A stretch of DNA of 64,000 nucleotides from the NCBI GenBank assembly GCA_038320885.1, contig JBBQER010000001.1, forward strand, positions 62,001 to 126,000, given 5' to 3'. This document shows, in pieces, positions 36,124 to 44,094 of the stretch. A program made the position numbers and the translations under genes. The DNA comes from JBBQER01 sp038320885. GTDB lineage: Bacteria; Actinomycetota; Acidimicrobiia; IMCC26256; PALSA-610. The notes beneath the pieces were generated by a model. It had not been told where the DNA came from, did not search any database, and saw only the letters and a list, made by a program, of their open reading frames with translations. The number at the start of each line of letters is the position of its first letter. The stretch's first letter is position 1.

Positions 36124-37304
36124 CAGTCCTCCTCGAGATCGAATCCGACGCGCCGCGCGGGCCGCGTCGGCGGCTCGATCGCCATGAGTTGGCCGCGCTC
36201 CCGGGCGAGCAGCCGCCGCGCCCTCGGCGCGTCCGCGTCGACCGATTCCACTACCTCGGCGACGGCCACGATCTCGCGCGCCCCGTCGACTCCTCGCGCG
36301 ACCTGCACGATCGCGTCGACCGCAGCCGCGACCTGCCCTCGTACGGCGGCCAACGGGAGCGCGATCCCGGCCAGCAACACGAGCGTCTCGAGGCGAGCCA
36401 GGGCGTCGACGGGCGAGTTCGCATGGATGGTCGAGACCGAGCCGTCGTGACCGGTGTTGAGGGCTTGGAGCATGTCAAGGGCCTCCGCGCCGCGCACTTC
36501 TCCGACCACCAGGCGATCCGGTCGCATGCGGAGCGACGCTCGCACCAACTCGCGCACGCTCACCGCGCCGGCTCCTTCGGCGTTGGCCGGACGCGCTTCG
36601 AGGCGCACGACGTGCGGCCGGGCCAGTCGTAGCTCCGCCGTCTCTTCGATCGTCACGACGCGCTCCGACGGATCAATCGCGTCCACGAGCGCGTTCGCGC
36701 ACGTTGTCTTGCCCGAGCTGGTCGCGCCCGACACCAGGATGTTCCAGCCCGCCCGGACCATCGCCGCGAGGAACGCGACCGCCGTGCTTCCCAGGCCGAA
36801 ATCCGCAAGCGTCAGGGAACGGACCGCGAATCGGCGGATGGTCAAGCACGGTCCATCGGGTGCGAGCGGCGGCAACACCGCGTGCAAGCGAGAGCCGTCG
36901 GCCAATCGCGCGTCGACCATCGGCGACGCGCGATCCAGCCGCAATCCGAGCGGCGCGATGACACGCTCGACGATTCGCACGATCGCGTCGCCGTCGATCT
37001 CGCAATCGACCGCTTCGATACGACCGCCCCGCTCGACGAACACGCGGTCCGGACCGTTCACCATGATCTCGGTGATCGTGGGGTCCGCGACCAGTGACTG
37101 CAACGCCCCGAGCCCGTCGACCTCGGCGACGAGGTCGTCGAGCACCCGAGCCGCGGTCACGTCGGTGACCAGCGGGGCCTCGTCGTGCAGCAACGACGCC
37201 AGGCGGGCCCTCAGCTCCGCGGGCCCGACCGTTGCCGGATCGAACGGCGCCGCCAGCAGCCGCCGGTGCAACGCCTCGCGCAGGGGCCTGTTCGCGATGC
37301 TCAT
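36093..37304 (-). CDS. tadA: TadA/CpaF-type secretion ATPase
   Basis: A 403-residue hexameric ATPase powering Tad pilus assembly. ATG 37304 with an upstream GCGGAA is preferred to an in-frame TTG further up. An N-terminal domain (ADPTITEIMVNGPDRVFVERGG) precedes Walker A SGATSSGKTT near residue 200, the Asp box VTIEETAELRL, Walker B RPDRLVVGEVRGAEALDMLQALNTGHDG (cut: LVVGEVRG) and the His box STIHANSP. All catalytic motifs are intact, so the ATPase would work even if tadB/tadC do not. It lies 82 nt after tadZ. Confidence 0.9.
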   Translation of the reverse strand: MSIANRPLREALHRRLLAAPFDPATVGPAELRARLASLLHDEAPLVTDVTAARVLDDLVAEVDGLGALQSLVADPTITEIMVNGPDRVFVERGGRIEAVDCEIDGDAIVRIVERVIAPLGLRLDRASPMVDARLADGSRLHAVLPPLAPDGPCLTIRRFAVRSLTLADFGLGSTAVAFLAAMVRAGWNILVSGATSSGKTTCANALVDAIDPSERVVTIEETAELRLARPHVVRLEARPANAEGAGAVSVRELVRASLRMRPDRLVVGEVRGAEALDMLQALNTGHDGSVSTIHANSPVDALARLETLVLLAGIALPLAAVRGQVAAAVDAIVQVARGVDGAREIVAVAEVVESVDADAPRARRLLARERGQLMAIEPPTRPARRVGFDLEEDWCRCARSSSR

Positions 37305-37386
37305 GATTTCCGCTGTCGGCGACAAGTCGCCGGGCCGCTCGGGCCCCGCTCGCTACTCGGCCGGATACCGGCCTCCCAACGCTCGC

Positions 37387-38088
37387 TCATGCGGCCTGCT
37401 CGTGGTCGAGGCCGCCGATCCGGCGGAGCACTTCACGGACCGGTCGAGCCAGCGCGTCGGGGAGCCGGGTCGGCAACACTCCGGCGTCGATCGCGCGCGC
37501 GGTCGACGCCCGCAGAGTTACGGTCGCGAGCACCGGAACGCCGAGCACGTTCGCGACATCGTGCGCGCCCAGGGCGCGACCGCCCTCGTCGACGAACACG
37601 GCTCCGGTTGCGTTGGCCGTCAGCTCGAGGTGCACCGCGCGCCGCAGGGTGAGATAGCAGCCGCGCACGACGATCACGCTCGCGTCGGCCACCTCGACCA
37701 GCGCGTGCAGCGCGGGCGCGCGTCCGGCACCCAAGGCGCCGACATCCGCAATCGTCGTTCGGTGATCGGCCTGCAACGCGACCCCGAGCGCGGCGCCGGC
37801 TTCGGCACTCGCGAGGCCGACGTCGCCCCCGCCGGCCGGGAGCAACGCCAATCCTCTCCCGGCATCCACCACGAGCCGGTCGAGTGCTTCGGTCGGCGCT
37901 TCGGGTCCGGTCACCAGCCAGTCCCGCAGCCCCTGCTCCGGATCAGCCGCCAAGCCGAGGATCGCAGGTTGATCACCGTCGAGGTCGGCGAGCCGCGCCG
38001 CCCCGTGCCGAGCAAGCACCAGGGCGGCCGCAGCCGCGATCACCGAAGTCCCCGAACCACCCTTGGGCGACCAGAAGCAAACCAACAC
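37387..38088 (-). CDS. tadZ: TadZ/CpaE-like MinD-type ATPase
   Basis: A 233-residue ParA/MinD-family protein starting at GTG 38088 with GGGAGG upstream. The deviant Walker A is PKGGSGTSVIAAAAAL near residues 8-23, followed by LADLDGDQPAILGLA. The C-terminal half is degenerate compared with MinD. TadZ proteins place the pilus machine at a pole. It is the first gene of the tad locus. Acidic and basic residues are few and Ala is very high, as in actinobacterial TadZ/SSD proteins. Confidence 0.8.
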   Translation of the reverse strand: MLVCFWSPKGGSGTSVIAAAAALVLARHGAARLADLDGDQPAILGLAADPEQGLRDWLVTGPEAPTEALDRLVVDAGRGLALLPAGGGDVGLASAEAGAALGVALQADHRTTIADVGALGAGRAPALHALVEVADASVIVVRGCYLTLRRAVHLELTANATGAVFVDEGGRALGAHDVANVLGVPVLATVTLRASTARAIDAGVLPTRLPDALARPVREVLRRIGGLDHEQAA

Positions 38089-38215
38089 GAGCGCCTCCCG
38101 ATTCGTCGGGCGTGCGGACGACGCACGCGCGCAGACATTTCGGGGAAGGCGGGAAGTGCACGCACCGTATGGTGCGCCGGTCCGCGCGTCAAGGCTCTTT
38201 CGAGCGCGGCGTGCC

Positions 38216-38221
38216 TACTAT
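38216..38221 (+). promoter_or_regulatory. Candidate -10 element (TACTAT) for the HAD hydrolase gene
   Basis: TACTAT lies 8 nt before GTG 38230, with no Shine-Dalgarno sequence between, which fits a leaderless transcript and supports that start codon. Confidence 0.45.
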
Positions 38222-38229
38222 GCGCCCGC

Positions 38230-39024
38230 GTGGAGGCTGCCTTCTTCGATCTCGACAAGACCGTGATCGCCACCAGCTCGGTCATGGCACTCGGCGGACG
38301 TTTCTATCGCGAGGGACTGATCTCGAAGCGCACGATCGTGCGCGGGATCTACGCGCAAGTCGTGTATCTGCTTCTCGGCGCCGACGACGAGAAGATGGAG
38401 CGGATGCGCGAGGCGATGCTCGGCCTCACGAAGGGTTGGGATCAGGCGCGCGTGAGCGAGATCGTGCGCGAGACGCTCGATGAAGTGCTGACCCCCATCA
38501 TCTACGCCGAGGCGCTCGAGCTCATCGAGATGCACAAGGCGGAGGGTCGCAAGACGGTCATCGTCTCGTCGTCACCGATCGAGACCGTCCTGCCGCTCGG
38601 CGAGCATCTCGGAGTCGACGACGTCATCGCGACGCGCGCGCGTATCGACGAGCACGGCCGGTACACGGGCGAGCTCGAGTTCTACGCGTACGGCCCGCAC
38701 AAAGCCGACGCGATCCGCGAGATGGCCGTGAAGGAAGGCATCGATCTCGCTCGCTCGTACGCGTACTCCGACTCGATCACCGACCTGCCGATGCTCGAGC
38801 TGGTCGGCAACCCGGTCGCGGTGAACCCGGACCGCGAGCTCACGCGCGTGGCGCGCGAGCGTGAGTGGGAAACCCGGTGGTTCCAGCATCCCGTGCGCTT
38901 GCGAGACCGGGTGCCGGTTCCACCGAAGGGCCCGACGTTGGCGGCCGGCAGTGCGGCCGCCGCGGTCGGAACAGGTATTGGCTTGTACGTGTGGCTGCGC
39001 CGACGCGCGCTCGGCGCGCGCTGA
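38230..39024 (+). CDS. HAD-IB family phosphatase with C-terminal TM helix
   Basis: A 264-residue protein. HAD motif I is FFDLDKTVI (residues 5-13), motif II VIVSSSPIE, motif III/IV GPHKADAIRE and YAYSDSITDLPML. This is the HAD-IB (phosphoserine phosphatase-like) class often found next to lipid or cell-wall genes in actinobacteria. A hydrophobic segment near the C-terminus (AAAAVGTGIGLYVWLRRR) would tether it to the membrane. GTG 38230 directly precedes motif I and is preceded by a -10-like box. Substrate is unknown. Confidence 0.85.
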   Translation: MEAAFFDLDKTVIATSSVMALGGRFYREGLISKRTIVRGIYAQVVYLLLGADDEKMERMREAMLGLTKGWDQARVSEIVRETLDEVLTPIIYAEALELIEMHKAEGRKTVIVSSSPIETVLPLGEHLGVDDVIATRARIDEHGRYTGELEFYAYGPHKADAIREMAVKEGIDLARSYAYSDSITDLPMLELVGNPVAVNPDRELTRVAREREWETRWFQHPVRLRDRVPVPPKGPTLAAGSAAAAVGTGIGLYVWLRRRALGAR

Positions 39025-39042
39025 CGAGACCGGTCGCGACGT

Positions 39043-39117
39043 CTAGGCGGTGCGAACCTTCTTGGCGATCGCCGCGCCGAGCGCGACCACGATCAGGAGC
39101 AACAAGAGCTTCTTCAC
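39043..39117 (-). CDS. 24-residue hydrophobic microprotein
   Basis: The short frame GTG 39117 to TAG 39043 codes a 24-residue peptide: KKLLLLLI, a hydrophobic stretch VVALGAAIA, and a basic end KKVRTA. A perfect GAGGAGG lies 6 nt before the GTG, stronger than at most genes in this window, which argues that it is translated. It resembles the N-terminal part of small DLW-39-type actinobacterial membrane peptides but lacks the DLW tail. It lies 75 nt downstream of the MBL hydrolase gene on the same strand and is convergent with the HAD gene. Confidence 0.55.
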   Translation of the reverse strand: MKKLLLLLIVVALGAAIAKKVRTA

Positions 39118-39192
39118 TGAATTCCTCCTCGGGGCTGGACTGGCGCGCAGCGTATCGCCCGATTGCGCGACTCGCTGACTGGGCGCCCGCGC

Positions 39193-40086
39193 TCAGCGCA
39201 GGATCGCGACCGGGTCGGCATAGGCCAGGTCGACGTGGCGGGCGTAGCCGGCCTCGCGAGCCAACCGGGCCAGCGCTTCGCCGGTGTCGGTGTCGGGTAA
39301 GCCGGGGAGCAGTGCGTCGTGATGGCAGAGCACGACCTTGTCCGGCCGCAGCAGCTCGACCTGGCGTACGAGGAACCGCGCGAGCGAACCCTGGTGCGGT
39401 TCACCGTTCACGTTCGGTCGCCCGGTCAGCGCGAGCACGGCGACATCGGGTTGCAGATCGGAGACGATGCCCGACCAATAACCCGAACTCGCGTTGACGA
39501 ACACCGAGCCGTCGGGCGTCTCGAGCAGGTAGGCGAGCTGGCCGCCGTCACGACTCGAACAGTGCGCGGTCGTCCCGTCAAACCACTGCGCCAACTCGGG
39601 ACCGAGAGACGGGAACAGCTCGAACAGCGCTTCGACACGCGCGGCGCGATCCTGCGCCGTGATGTCCAGATCGCCGATGCACTCCGTGTGCGACTCGTGA
39701 CTCGCGGCCGCGAACAGGCAGGAGTGCAGCGACGGATACGGACGCACGCGCACGCCGTGGCCGCAGTCGACCGGTTCGCCACCCGAGACGGCCAGGATCT
39801 GGCTCTCGGGTACGTCGTTGGCCCGCAGCACCCGGGCGACCTCGTAGGAGCACACGACGGTCGCACCCGTCGCCTTCGCGATCGTGTCGACCCCGAGCAT
39901 GTGGTCGAAGTGCGCGTGGCTGACGAACACGAAGTCGGCGGCGTCCACGTCACGGGCCGCGAGGCCGACCGCCGGAAGGCCCGCCGGACGGTCGACGTAG
40001 GTGTCGAAGAAGAGCGTGAGGCCGTTGGTCCGAACGCGAAACGTCGTGCACCCGAACCACTCGAGTTGCAGGGCGTCGGGGTTCAT
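39193..40086 (-). CDS. Metallo-beta-lactamase-fold hydrolase, UlaG-like
   Basis: A 297-residue MBL-fold enzyme with the zinc motif SHAHFDHM (near residue 56-63), further ligands in LHS and CHHD, and an N-terminal WFGCTTFRV strand typical of the UlaG/Lactonase_2 branch. Substrate is unknown. It starts 1 nt after the stop of the scramblase-like gene and is the last gene of the operon sigma-cupredoxin-LOR-MBL, so it is likely part of that stress regulon. Confidence 0.8.
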   Translation of the reverse strand: MNPDALQLEWFGCTTFRVRTNGLTLFFDTYVDRPAGLPAVGLAARDVDAADFVFVSHAHFDHMLGVDTIAKATGATVVCSYEVARVLRANDVPESQILAVSGGEPVDCGHGVRVRPYPSLHSCLFAAASHESHTECIGDLDITAQDRAARVEALFELFPSLGPELAQWFDGTTAHCSSRDGGQLAYLLETPDGSVFVNASSGYWSGIVSDLQPDVAVLALTGRPNVNGEPHQGSLARFLVRQVELLRPDKVVLCHHDALLPGLPDTDTGEALARLAREAGYARHVDLAYADPVAILR

Positions 40087-40728
40087 CTACCCAAGATCGG
40101 TGATGTCGAGATCATTGAGGCCGCGGGAGTCCTGCTTGAGCGCGGTGTCGACGCAGAGCGCGGAAGCGACGGCGAGGCTGCGCAACGGCTCCTCGATCGC
40201 GGCGGTGAGCTCGACGAAATAGTTGTCCGCCGTCGTGAACACGGTCTTGGCCAGTCCTTCCCACGTCTTCGTGATGCGGGCGACTTCGTTTCCGCTCGCG
40301 TCCTGGATGTTGAAATTCCAAGCGCGCCAGTTCTCGGCGTTGAGCGTTCCCACCTCGCGGCCGTCGGCGTTCAACGAGAACCGGATCTTGCCGAACACGT
40401 TCTTCTGCGCGATGTCGCCGACGACGGTCCCGTCGGGCTTCGTGATCTGGAACTTCGACTTCACGAACTTGCGCGGACGCTTCAGCACGAGCACGGGCGC
40501 TTCGCTCGCGTCGCGTATCTCGTACGTGTGGGTCATGAACTGATCGAGACTCGACATGAGTCGGGCGGCCTTCTTCAGCGTCGACTGGCCGACCTCGGCG
40601 ACCGAACCGATCTGCGCGCCGTTCTGGTCGAAGACTTTGTACTCGTTGGTCAGCTCGATGAGCTTCGTCTTCTGGTTCACTACGAGCACGCGCTCGGTGA
40701 GCAGACTCGGCAAATTCTCGTCGACCAT
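40087..40728 (-). CDS. LURP-one-related / phospholipid scramblase-like protein
   Basis: A 213-residue cytoplasmic protein with the 12-stranded LOR/Tubby-like pattern: repeated short strands with Asn/Asp-Gly turns (YKVFDQNGAQIGSV, YEIRDASEAPVLVLKR, FQITKPDGTVVGDI, FNIQDASGNEVARI). The family includes bacterial YxjI-like proteins and eukaryotic scramblases; scramblase activity in bacteria is not established. It sits between the cupredoxin gene (10 nt) and the MBL gene (0 nt) on one transcript. A role at the membrane surface is inference. Confidence 0.75.
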   Translation of the reverse strand: MVDENLPSLLTERVLVVNQKTKLIELTNEYKVFDQNGAQIGSVAEVGQSTLKKAARLMSSLDQFMTHTYEIRDASEAPVLVLKRPRKFVKSKFQITKPDGTVVGDIAQKNVFGKIRFSLNADGREVGTLNAENWRAWNFNIQDASGNEVARITKTWEGLAKTVFTTADNYFVELTAAIEEPLRSLAVASALCVDTALKQDSRGLNDLDITDLG

Positions 40729-40738
40729 GTGGCCGACG

Positions 40739-41338
40739 TTAGACGCCGGCGGCCACCGCTTGCGCGAATGTCAGCTCCGGGCCGATCACGTGAACAGCAC
40801 CGCGCTCGCCCGGTTCGCGGTGGCCGGGAATGGCGCAGAAGAACGTGTAGTCGCCGGGATGACCGAAGAAGACGCGCGTCGTCTTCATCTGGCCCACTTC
40901 GTTGACCTGCAAGCCCGCGAACATGGTCGAGCTGTCGTCGAAATCGAGCCTGTGCGGGCTCTCGGAACCGTCTTCGAGGGTGACTGAATAGATCCCGGTC
41001 GTGACCGTGAGCTTGTCCGGCACGAATGTGAGATCACCCGTCGAAGTGATCGTGAACGCGCCTTCGACTGGGCCTGTAGCCGGCAACGCGGTGAGCGGCT
41101 CCGATGTCGTGCTCGGTTCCGATACACCCGGCTTCGTCTCTCCGCCACGCACAACCGCGATGCCGACAAACGCGCCAGTGACGAGCGCGACCGCCATCAC
41201 CCCGCCGGCTACAGAACGTCGCTGCCGCTTGCGCCGGTTGACGTACCGCTGCGCGGCCAGCCATACGTCGGCTTCCACCGGTGCCCGAGCAACGAGCTCG
41301 CGCAACCCGGCAGCAACGCGCTGATCGAGCTCAAGCAT
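40739..41338 (-). CDS. Membrane protein: anti-sigma-like N-terminus plus extracytoplasmic cupredoxin domain
   Basis: A 199-residue protein. Residues 1-40 form a short acidic-then-basic cytosolic helix region, a TM helix spans about 43-63, and a Ser/Thr/Pro linker leads to a cupredoxin domain (92-187). Copper ligands His129 (SPHRLDF), Cys168 and His173 (FFCAIPGH) are present, but position 178, where type 1 sites have Met, is Glu. It starts at ATG 41338 inside the last 8 nt of the ECF sigma gene, the standard sigma/anti-sigma layout. I infer a transmembrane anti-sigma factor sensing copper or redox state; a stand-alone cupredoxin is the alternative. Confidence 0.7.
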   Translation of the reverse strand: MLELDQRVAAGLRELVARAPVEADVWLAAQRYVNRRKRQRRSVAGGVMAVALVTGAFVGIAVVRGGETKPGVSEPSTTSEPLTALPATGPVEGAFTITSTGDLTFVPDKLTVTTGIYSVTLEDGSESPHRLDFDDSSTMFAGLQVNEVGQMKTTRVFFGHPGDYTFFCAIPGHREPGERGAVHVIGPELTFAQAVAAGV

Positions 41339-41897
41339 CGAGGTCTCCTCCGCTCGCGTCGAATGCCTTCTCTTCCAAACACGCGCGCAGTCGTTGGAGA
41401 CCGCGCGACAGGTACGCCTTCACCGTGCCCACCGAACAGCCGAGCGCGTCGGCCACGTCCTGCTCAGATAAGTCGTCGACGACCCGCATCACGACGACCG
41501 CGCGTTGACGCGGCGCCAATGTCACGAGTGCACGCTGGAGCACGTCGGCATCGGCAATGCGGTCGGCGCGAAACGATGTCGACGGCTCGACGTGCCGTTC
41601 GCGTTCCGCGTGCTTCCGCCGCACTGCCCGCCGGCGCCACGTCGAACGCACCTCGTTGACCACGGCTCGGCGCACGTACGCAGTCGGGTTGTCGATCTTG
41701 CCCTTCGCCCACCGTTCGTACATGCGCGCGAACGCTTCAGCGACAACGTCCTCCGCCAGCGCCGCGTCGCCCGTCATCGCGTAGGCCAACCGCAAGGCGG
41801 GCGATCGCTCTGCTTCGAACGTCTCCGCGAACACGCCGAGATCGGACGCGGCAACGCTCGGTATGTCCGGGATCTCGCCTGCTACTGCCGGCACCAT
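41331..41897 (-). CDS. ECF RNA polymerase sigma factor, SigE/SigM-like
   Basis: A 188-residue ECF sigma factor. Region 2 runs LRLAYAMTGDAALAEDVVAEAFARMYERW (cut: GDAALAEDVVAEAFARMY) and NPTAYVRRAVVNEVRSTWRRR; region 4 has LAPRQRAVVVMRVVDDLSEQDVADALGCSVGTVKAYLSRGL (cut: SEQDVADALGCSVGTVKAYL). It is like the SigE-family ECFs of Streptomyces that are paired with membrane proteins. It is the first gene of a four-gene operon and overlaps the cupredoxin gene by 8 nt. Confidence 0.87.
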   Translation of the reverse strand: MVPAVAGEIPDIPSVAASDLGVFAETFEAERSPALRLAYAMTGDAALAEDVVAEAFARMYERWAKGKIDNPTAYVRRAVVNEVRSTWRRRAVRRKHAERERHVEPSTSFRADRIADADVLQRALVTLAPRQRAVVVMRVVDDLSEQDVADALGCSVGTVKAYLSRGLQRLRACLEEKAFDASGGDLDA

Positions 41898-41986
41898 GCA
41901 ATGTCCGACGCCATGCCCCGCAAAAAGGTTGTGCCGCCGGGAGAAAGACCCGACGGCACGTCCAGTTGAGTGCTCCGTGCCGGGCG

Positions 41987-42922
41987 CTAGACCGCGAGGA
42001 GATCGCGTGCGCCGGTGTCGGCGCTCGGGTGCCGCAGCTTCGACATCGCCCGGGCCTCGATCTGACGAATGCGCTCACGCGTGAGGTTGAAGTACTCGCC
42101 AACCTCTTCGAGTGTGCGCGGCTCACCGCGATCGAGACCGAAACGCAGCGCCAGGATCTGACGCTCGCGCTCGTCGAGCGGTGCGAGCAGTTTCTCGATC
42201 TCGGCGGGCAGCAGTGCCGTGGCCGCGACTTCGAAGGGCGACTCGGCCGAGCGGTCCTCGACGATGTCGCCGAGCTCGGCGTCGCCGTCTTCCCGCAACG
42301 GTTCCGACAGCGAGAGGGGCTCGGCCGCGAAGCGCAACGCCTCGGTGACCTTGTCCTCGGGCATCTCGACCTCGGCTGCGAGCTCGCACAGCGTCGCCGG
42401 CCGACCCAGCTTGAGCTCCAAACGCGACCGCGCCTTCTGCAAGCGGGCAAGGGTGTCGCCGGCGTGGACCGGCAGCCGGATCGTGCGGCCGGTGTTGGCG
42501 ATGCCGCGGGTGATCGCCTGGCGGATCCACCACGTGGCGTACGTCGAGAATTTGAAGCCTTTGCGCCAGTCGAACTTCTCGACGGCGTGCATGAGCCCGA
42601 GGTTGCCCTCTTGAATGAGGTCGAGCAGCGGCAGGCCGGAGGCCTGGTACTTCTTGGCGATCGACACGACCAGCCGGAGGTTCGATTGCACGAAGGTGCG
42701 CTGCGCCTCGTCGCCGTTTCTCGCCGACCGGCGGAGCTCCCGCTTCTTGGCCGGCGTGAGGGACTTCGCCCGCAGCATCTGCTCGCGCGCAGCGTTGCCA
42801 CCCTCGATCTGCTGCGCGAGGCGAACCTCGTCGTCTTTGGTGAGCAACGGGTACTGCCCGATGTCGGTCAGGTAGAGCCGGACAAGATCCTCTTCGTCCC
42901 GCTCGACACGTTCTTTCGCCAA
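41987..42922 (-). CDS. RpoD-related group 2 RNA polymerase sigma factor
   Basis: A 311-residue sigma-70 protein starting at TTG 42922 (AAGGA 8 nt upstream). Region 1.2 (DLVRLYLTDIGQYPLLT), region 2 (QSNLRLVVSIAKKY, LPLLDLIQEGNLGLMHAVEKFDWRKGFKFSTYATWWIRQAI; cut: FSTYATWWIRQAI), region 3 and region 4.2 (TLEEVGEYFNLTRERIRQIEARAM) are complete. The long region 1.1 of a primary sigma factor is absent, so a HrdD/SigB-like group 2 factor is most likely. A primary sigma with a short N-terminus cannot be excluded. It lies 89 nt upstream of the ECF sigma gene on the same strand. Confidence 0.88.
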   Translation of the reverse strand: MAKERVERDEEDLVRLYLTDIGQYPLLTKDDEVRLAQQIEGGNAAREQMLRAKSLTPAKKRELRRSARNGDEAQRTFVQSNLRLVVSIAKKYQASGLPLLDLIQEGNLGLMHAVEKFDWRKGFKFSTYATWWIRQAITRGIANTGRTIRLPVHAGDTLARLQKARSRLELKLGRPATLCELAAEVEMPEDKVTEALRFAAEPLSLSEPLREDGDAELGDIVEDRSAESPFEVAATALLPAEIEKLLAPLDERERQILALRFGLDRGEPRTLEEVGEYFNLTRERIRQIEARAMSKLRHPSADTGARDLLAV

Positions 42923-43015
42923 TGCCCAATCCTTCGTCCGTGCAGGCGGTGAGCTTGCTCGATCACGTCGGACCTGACCCGAGCAGCCCCTGCGAGCTCG
43001 GCGCCTCCCATCCGC

Positions 43016-43042
43016 GTATTAGTACGATACATACCTAGTCAA
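43016..43042 (-). promoter_or_regulatory. Candidate promoter of the RpoD-like sigma gene
   Basis: On the minus strand, TTGACT (43042-43037) and TAATAC (43021-43016) are separated by 15 nt in an AT-rich patch, about 95 nt before the TTG start. Spacing is shorter than the usual 17. The rest of the 221-bp divergent gap 42923-43143 shows nothing else recognisable. Confidence 0.4.
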
Positions 43043-43143
43043 GCGCCTCTTTTTACCCCTCGAACGTGCTCACAACGAGTCCGTCGACCTATTGCAAACG
43101 CGCCGCGAGCCATATATCCGCGAGTCGAGCAGAGGAGTCGGGC

Positions 43144-43464
43144 ATGACCACCGACGTCGAGATAGCGGTCCTCACCGCCGCGTTCACCGCTCGTCCGGAC
43201 CATGAGTCCGAGCTCGCCGCGGTGTTGGCGCGGTACGTCGTTCTCGCCCGCGGCGAGGCCGCCTGCCGCAACGTCGACCTCCTCACTTCCGCCACCCAGA
43301 GTGGCAGATTCGTGGTGATCGAGAAGTGGGAATCAGCCGGCGCGGCGCGCGCCCACCTCGACACCCCGCTCATGGTCGACATGGCGGCCGCCGTCGTTCC
43401 CCTGCTCGCGGAGAAGCCCACGATCGACCTACTCGACGCAATCTCGGCCCACGATCTGGACTGA
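43144..43464 (+). CDS. Antibiotic biosynthesis monooxygenase (ABM) domain protein
   Basis: A 106-residue protein. ATG 43144 has GAGGAG 6 nt upstream. A single ABM ferredoxin-like dimer fold is visible: VLTAAFTARPDHESELAAVL, ACRNVDLLTSATQSGRFVVIEKWESAGAARAHLDTP (cut: FVVIEKWESAGAARAHL). Members include YgiN-type quinol monooxygenases and heme-degrading IsdG; the missing conserved His and Asn/Trp sets make subclass assignment unsafe. Divergent from the sigma gene. Confidence 0.8.
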   Translation: MTTDVEIAVLTAAFTARPDHESELAAVLARYVVLARGEAACRNVDLLTSATQSGRFVVIEKWESAGAARAHLDTPLMVDMAAAVVPLLAEKPTIDLLDAISAHDLD

Positions 43465-43475
43465 CTGACCGACGC

Positions 43476-44078
43476 TTATTTCTGGCGGAGGATGTCGACC
43501 GGGACTTTCGAGGGGCCGCGGTCGGCGGCGCCGGTCTCCTTGCAGACCTCGCGGACGCCGGCGTAGGTCATGCTCGGCGCGTTCCAGCACCGCTCGAAGG
43601 CGGCGTCGGCGACGTCGGTGAAGCCGTGCTGGAGCCGGAAGTCGTAGAGCTCGCGCTGACGCCGTACCGGCATGCCCAACCGCTCGGCTCGCCCGATCGC
43701 GTAGATGTCCCACGCGATCCGCTCACCGCGAGGAAGCTCCCGGTCGCCCGGCGCGTCGGCGAAATCCTCGGACAGCCGGTCCTTCGCCCGCAGCAACATG
43801 ACCCCGAAGTCGGATCGGGCCTGGTCGGGTGCGAATGTGCGGGGGCTGCGGGTGTCTTCGAGGTTGGCGGCCGACACCCAGAGGACGGCGCGACCGTCGA
43901 CCACATCGGTCATGTGCCCGGTGAGCGGCGGGAACAGCTCCTCGTCGACCTCCACCGTGATCTCGACGCCGGGCGGGAACTCCACGGTGGCCGCTACGTC
44001 TTCGACGAGCGAGGCGATTGTCGGCGCGTCGAACGGGATCAGCGTGAAGGGATCGGGCGTGACGGTGACTCGGCTCAC
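43476..44078 (-). CDS. Conserved hypothetical protein in the two-ferritin operon
   Basis: A 200-residue protein starting at GTG 44078, 16 nt after the stop of the ferritin-like gene. I recognise no family. The N-terminal half is acidic, with alternating strands (PGVEITVEVDEELFPP, DGRAVLWVSAANLED). The C-terminal half is helical (DFGVMLLRAKDRLSEDFAD, GERIAWDIYAIGRAERLG, DAAFERCWNAPSMTY). No signal peptide or TM helix is seen. Its position suggests a shared job with the two upstream ferritin-like proteins. Confidence 0.6.
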   Translation of the reverse strand: MSRVTVTPDPFTLIPFDAPTIASLVEDVAATVEFPPGVEITVEVDEELFPPLTGHMTDVVDGRAVLWVSAANLEDTRSPRTFAPDQARSDFGVMLLRAKDRLSEDFADAPGDRELPRGERIAWDIYAIGRAERLGMPVRRQRELYDFRLQHGFTDVADAAFERCWNAPSMTYAGVREVCKETGAADRGPSKVPVDILRQK

Positions 44079-44094
44079 GACGAGATGTTGTGAG

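Noticed and set aside
36454..38229. Long N-terminal extension of the HAD phosphatase frame
   Set aside because: It runs antisense through tadA and tadZ; HAD motif I begins right after GTG 38230, which has a -10-like box.
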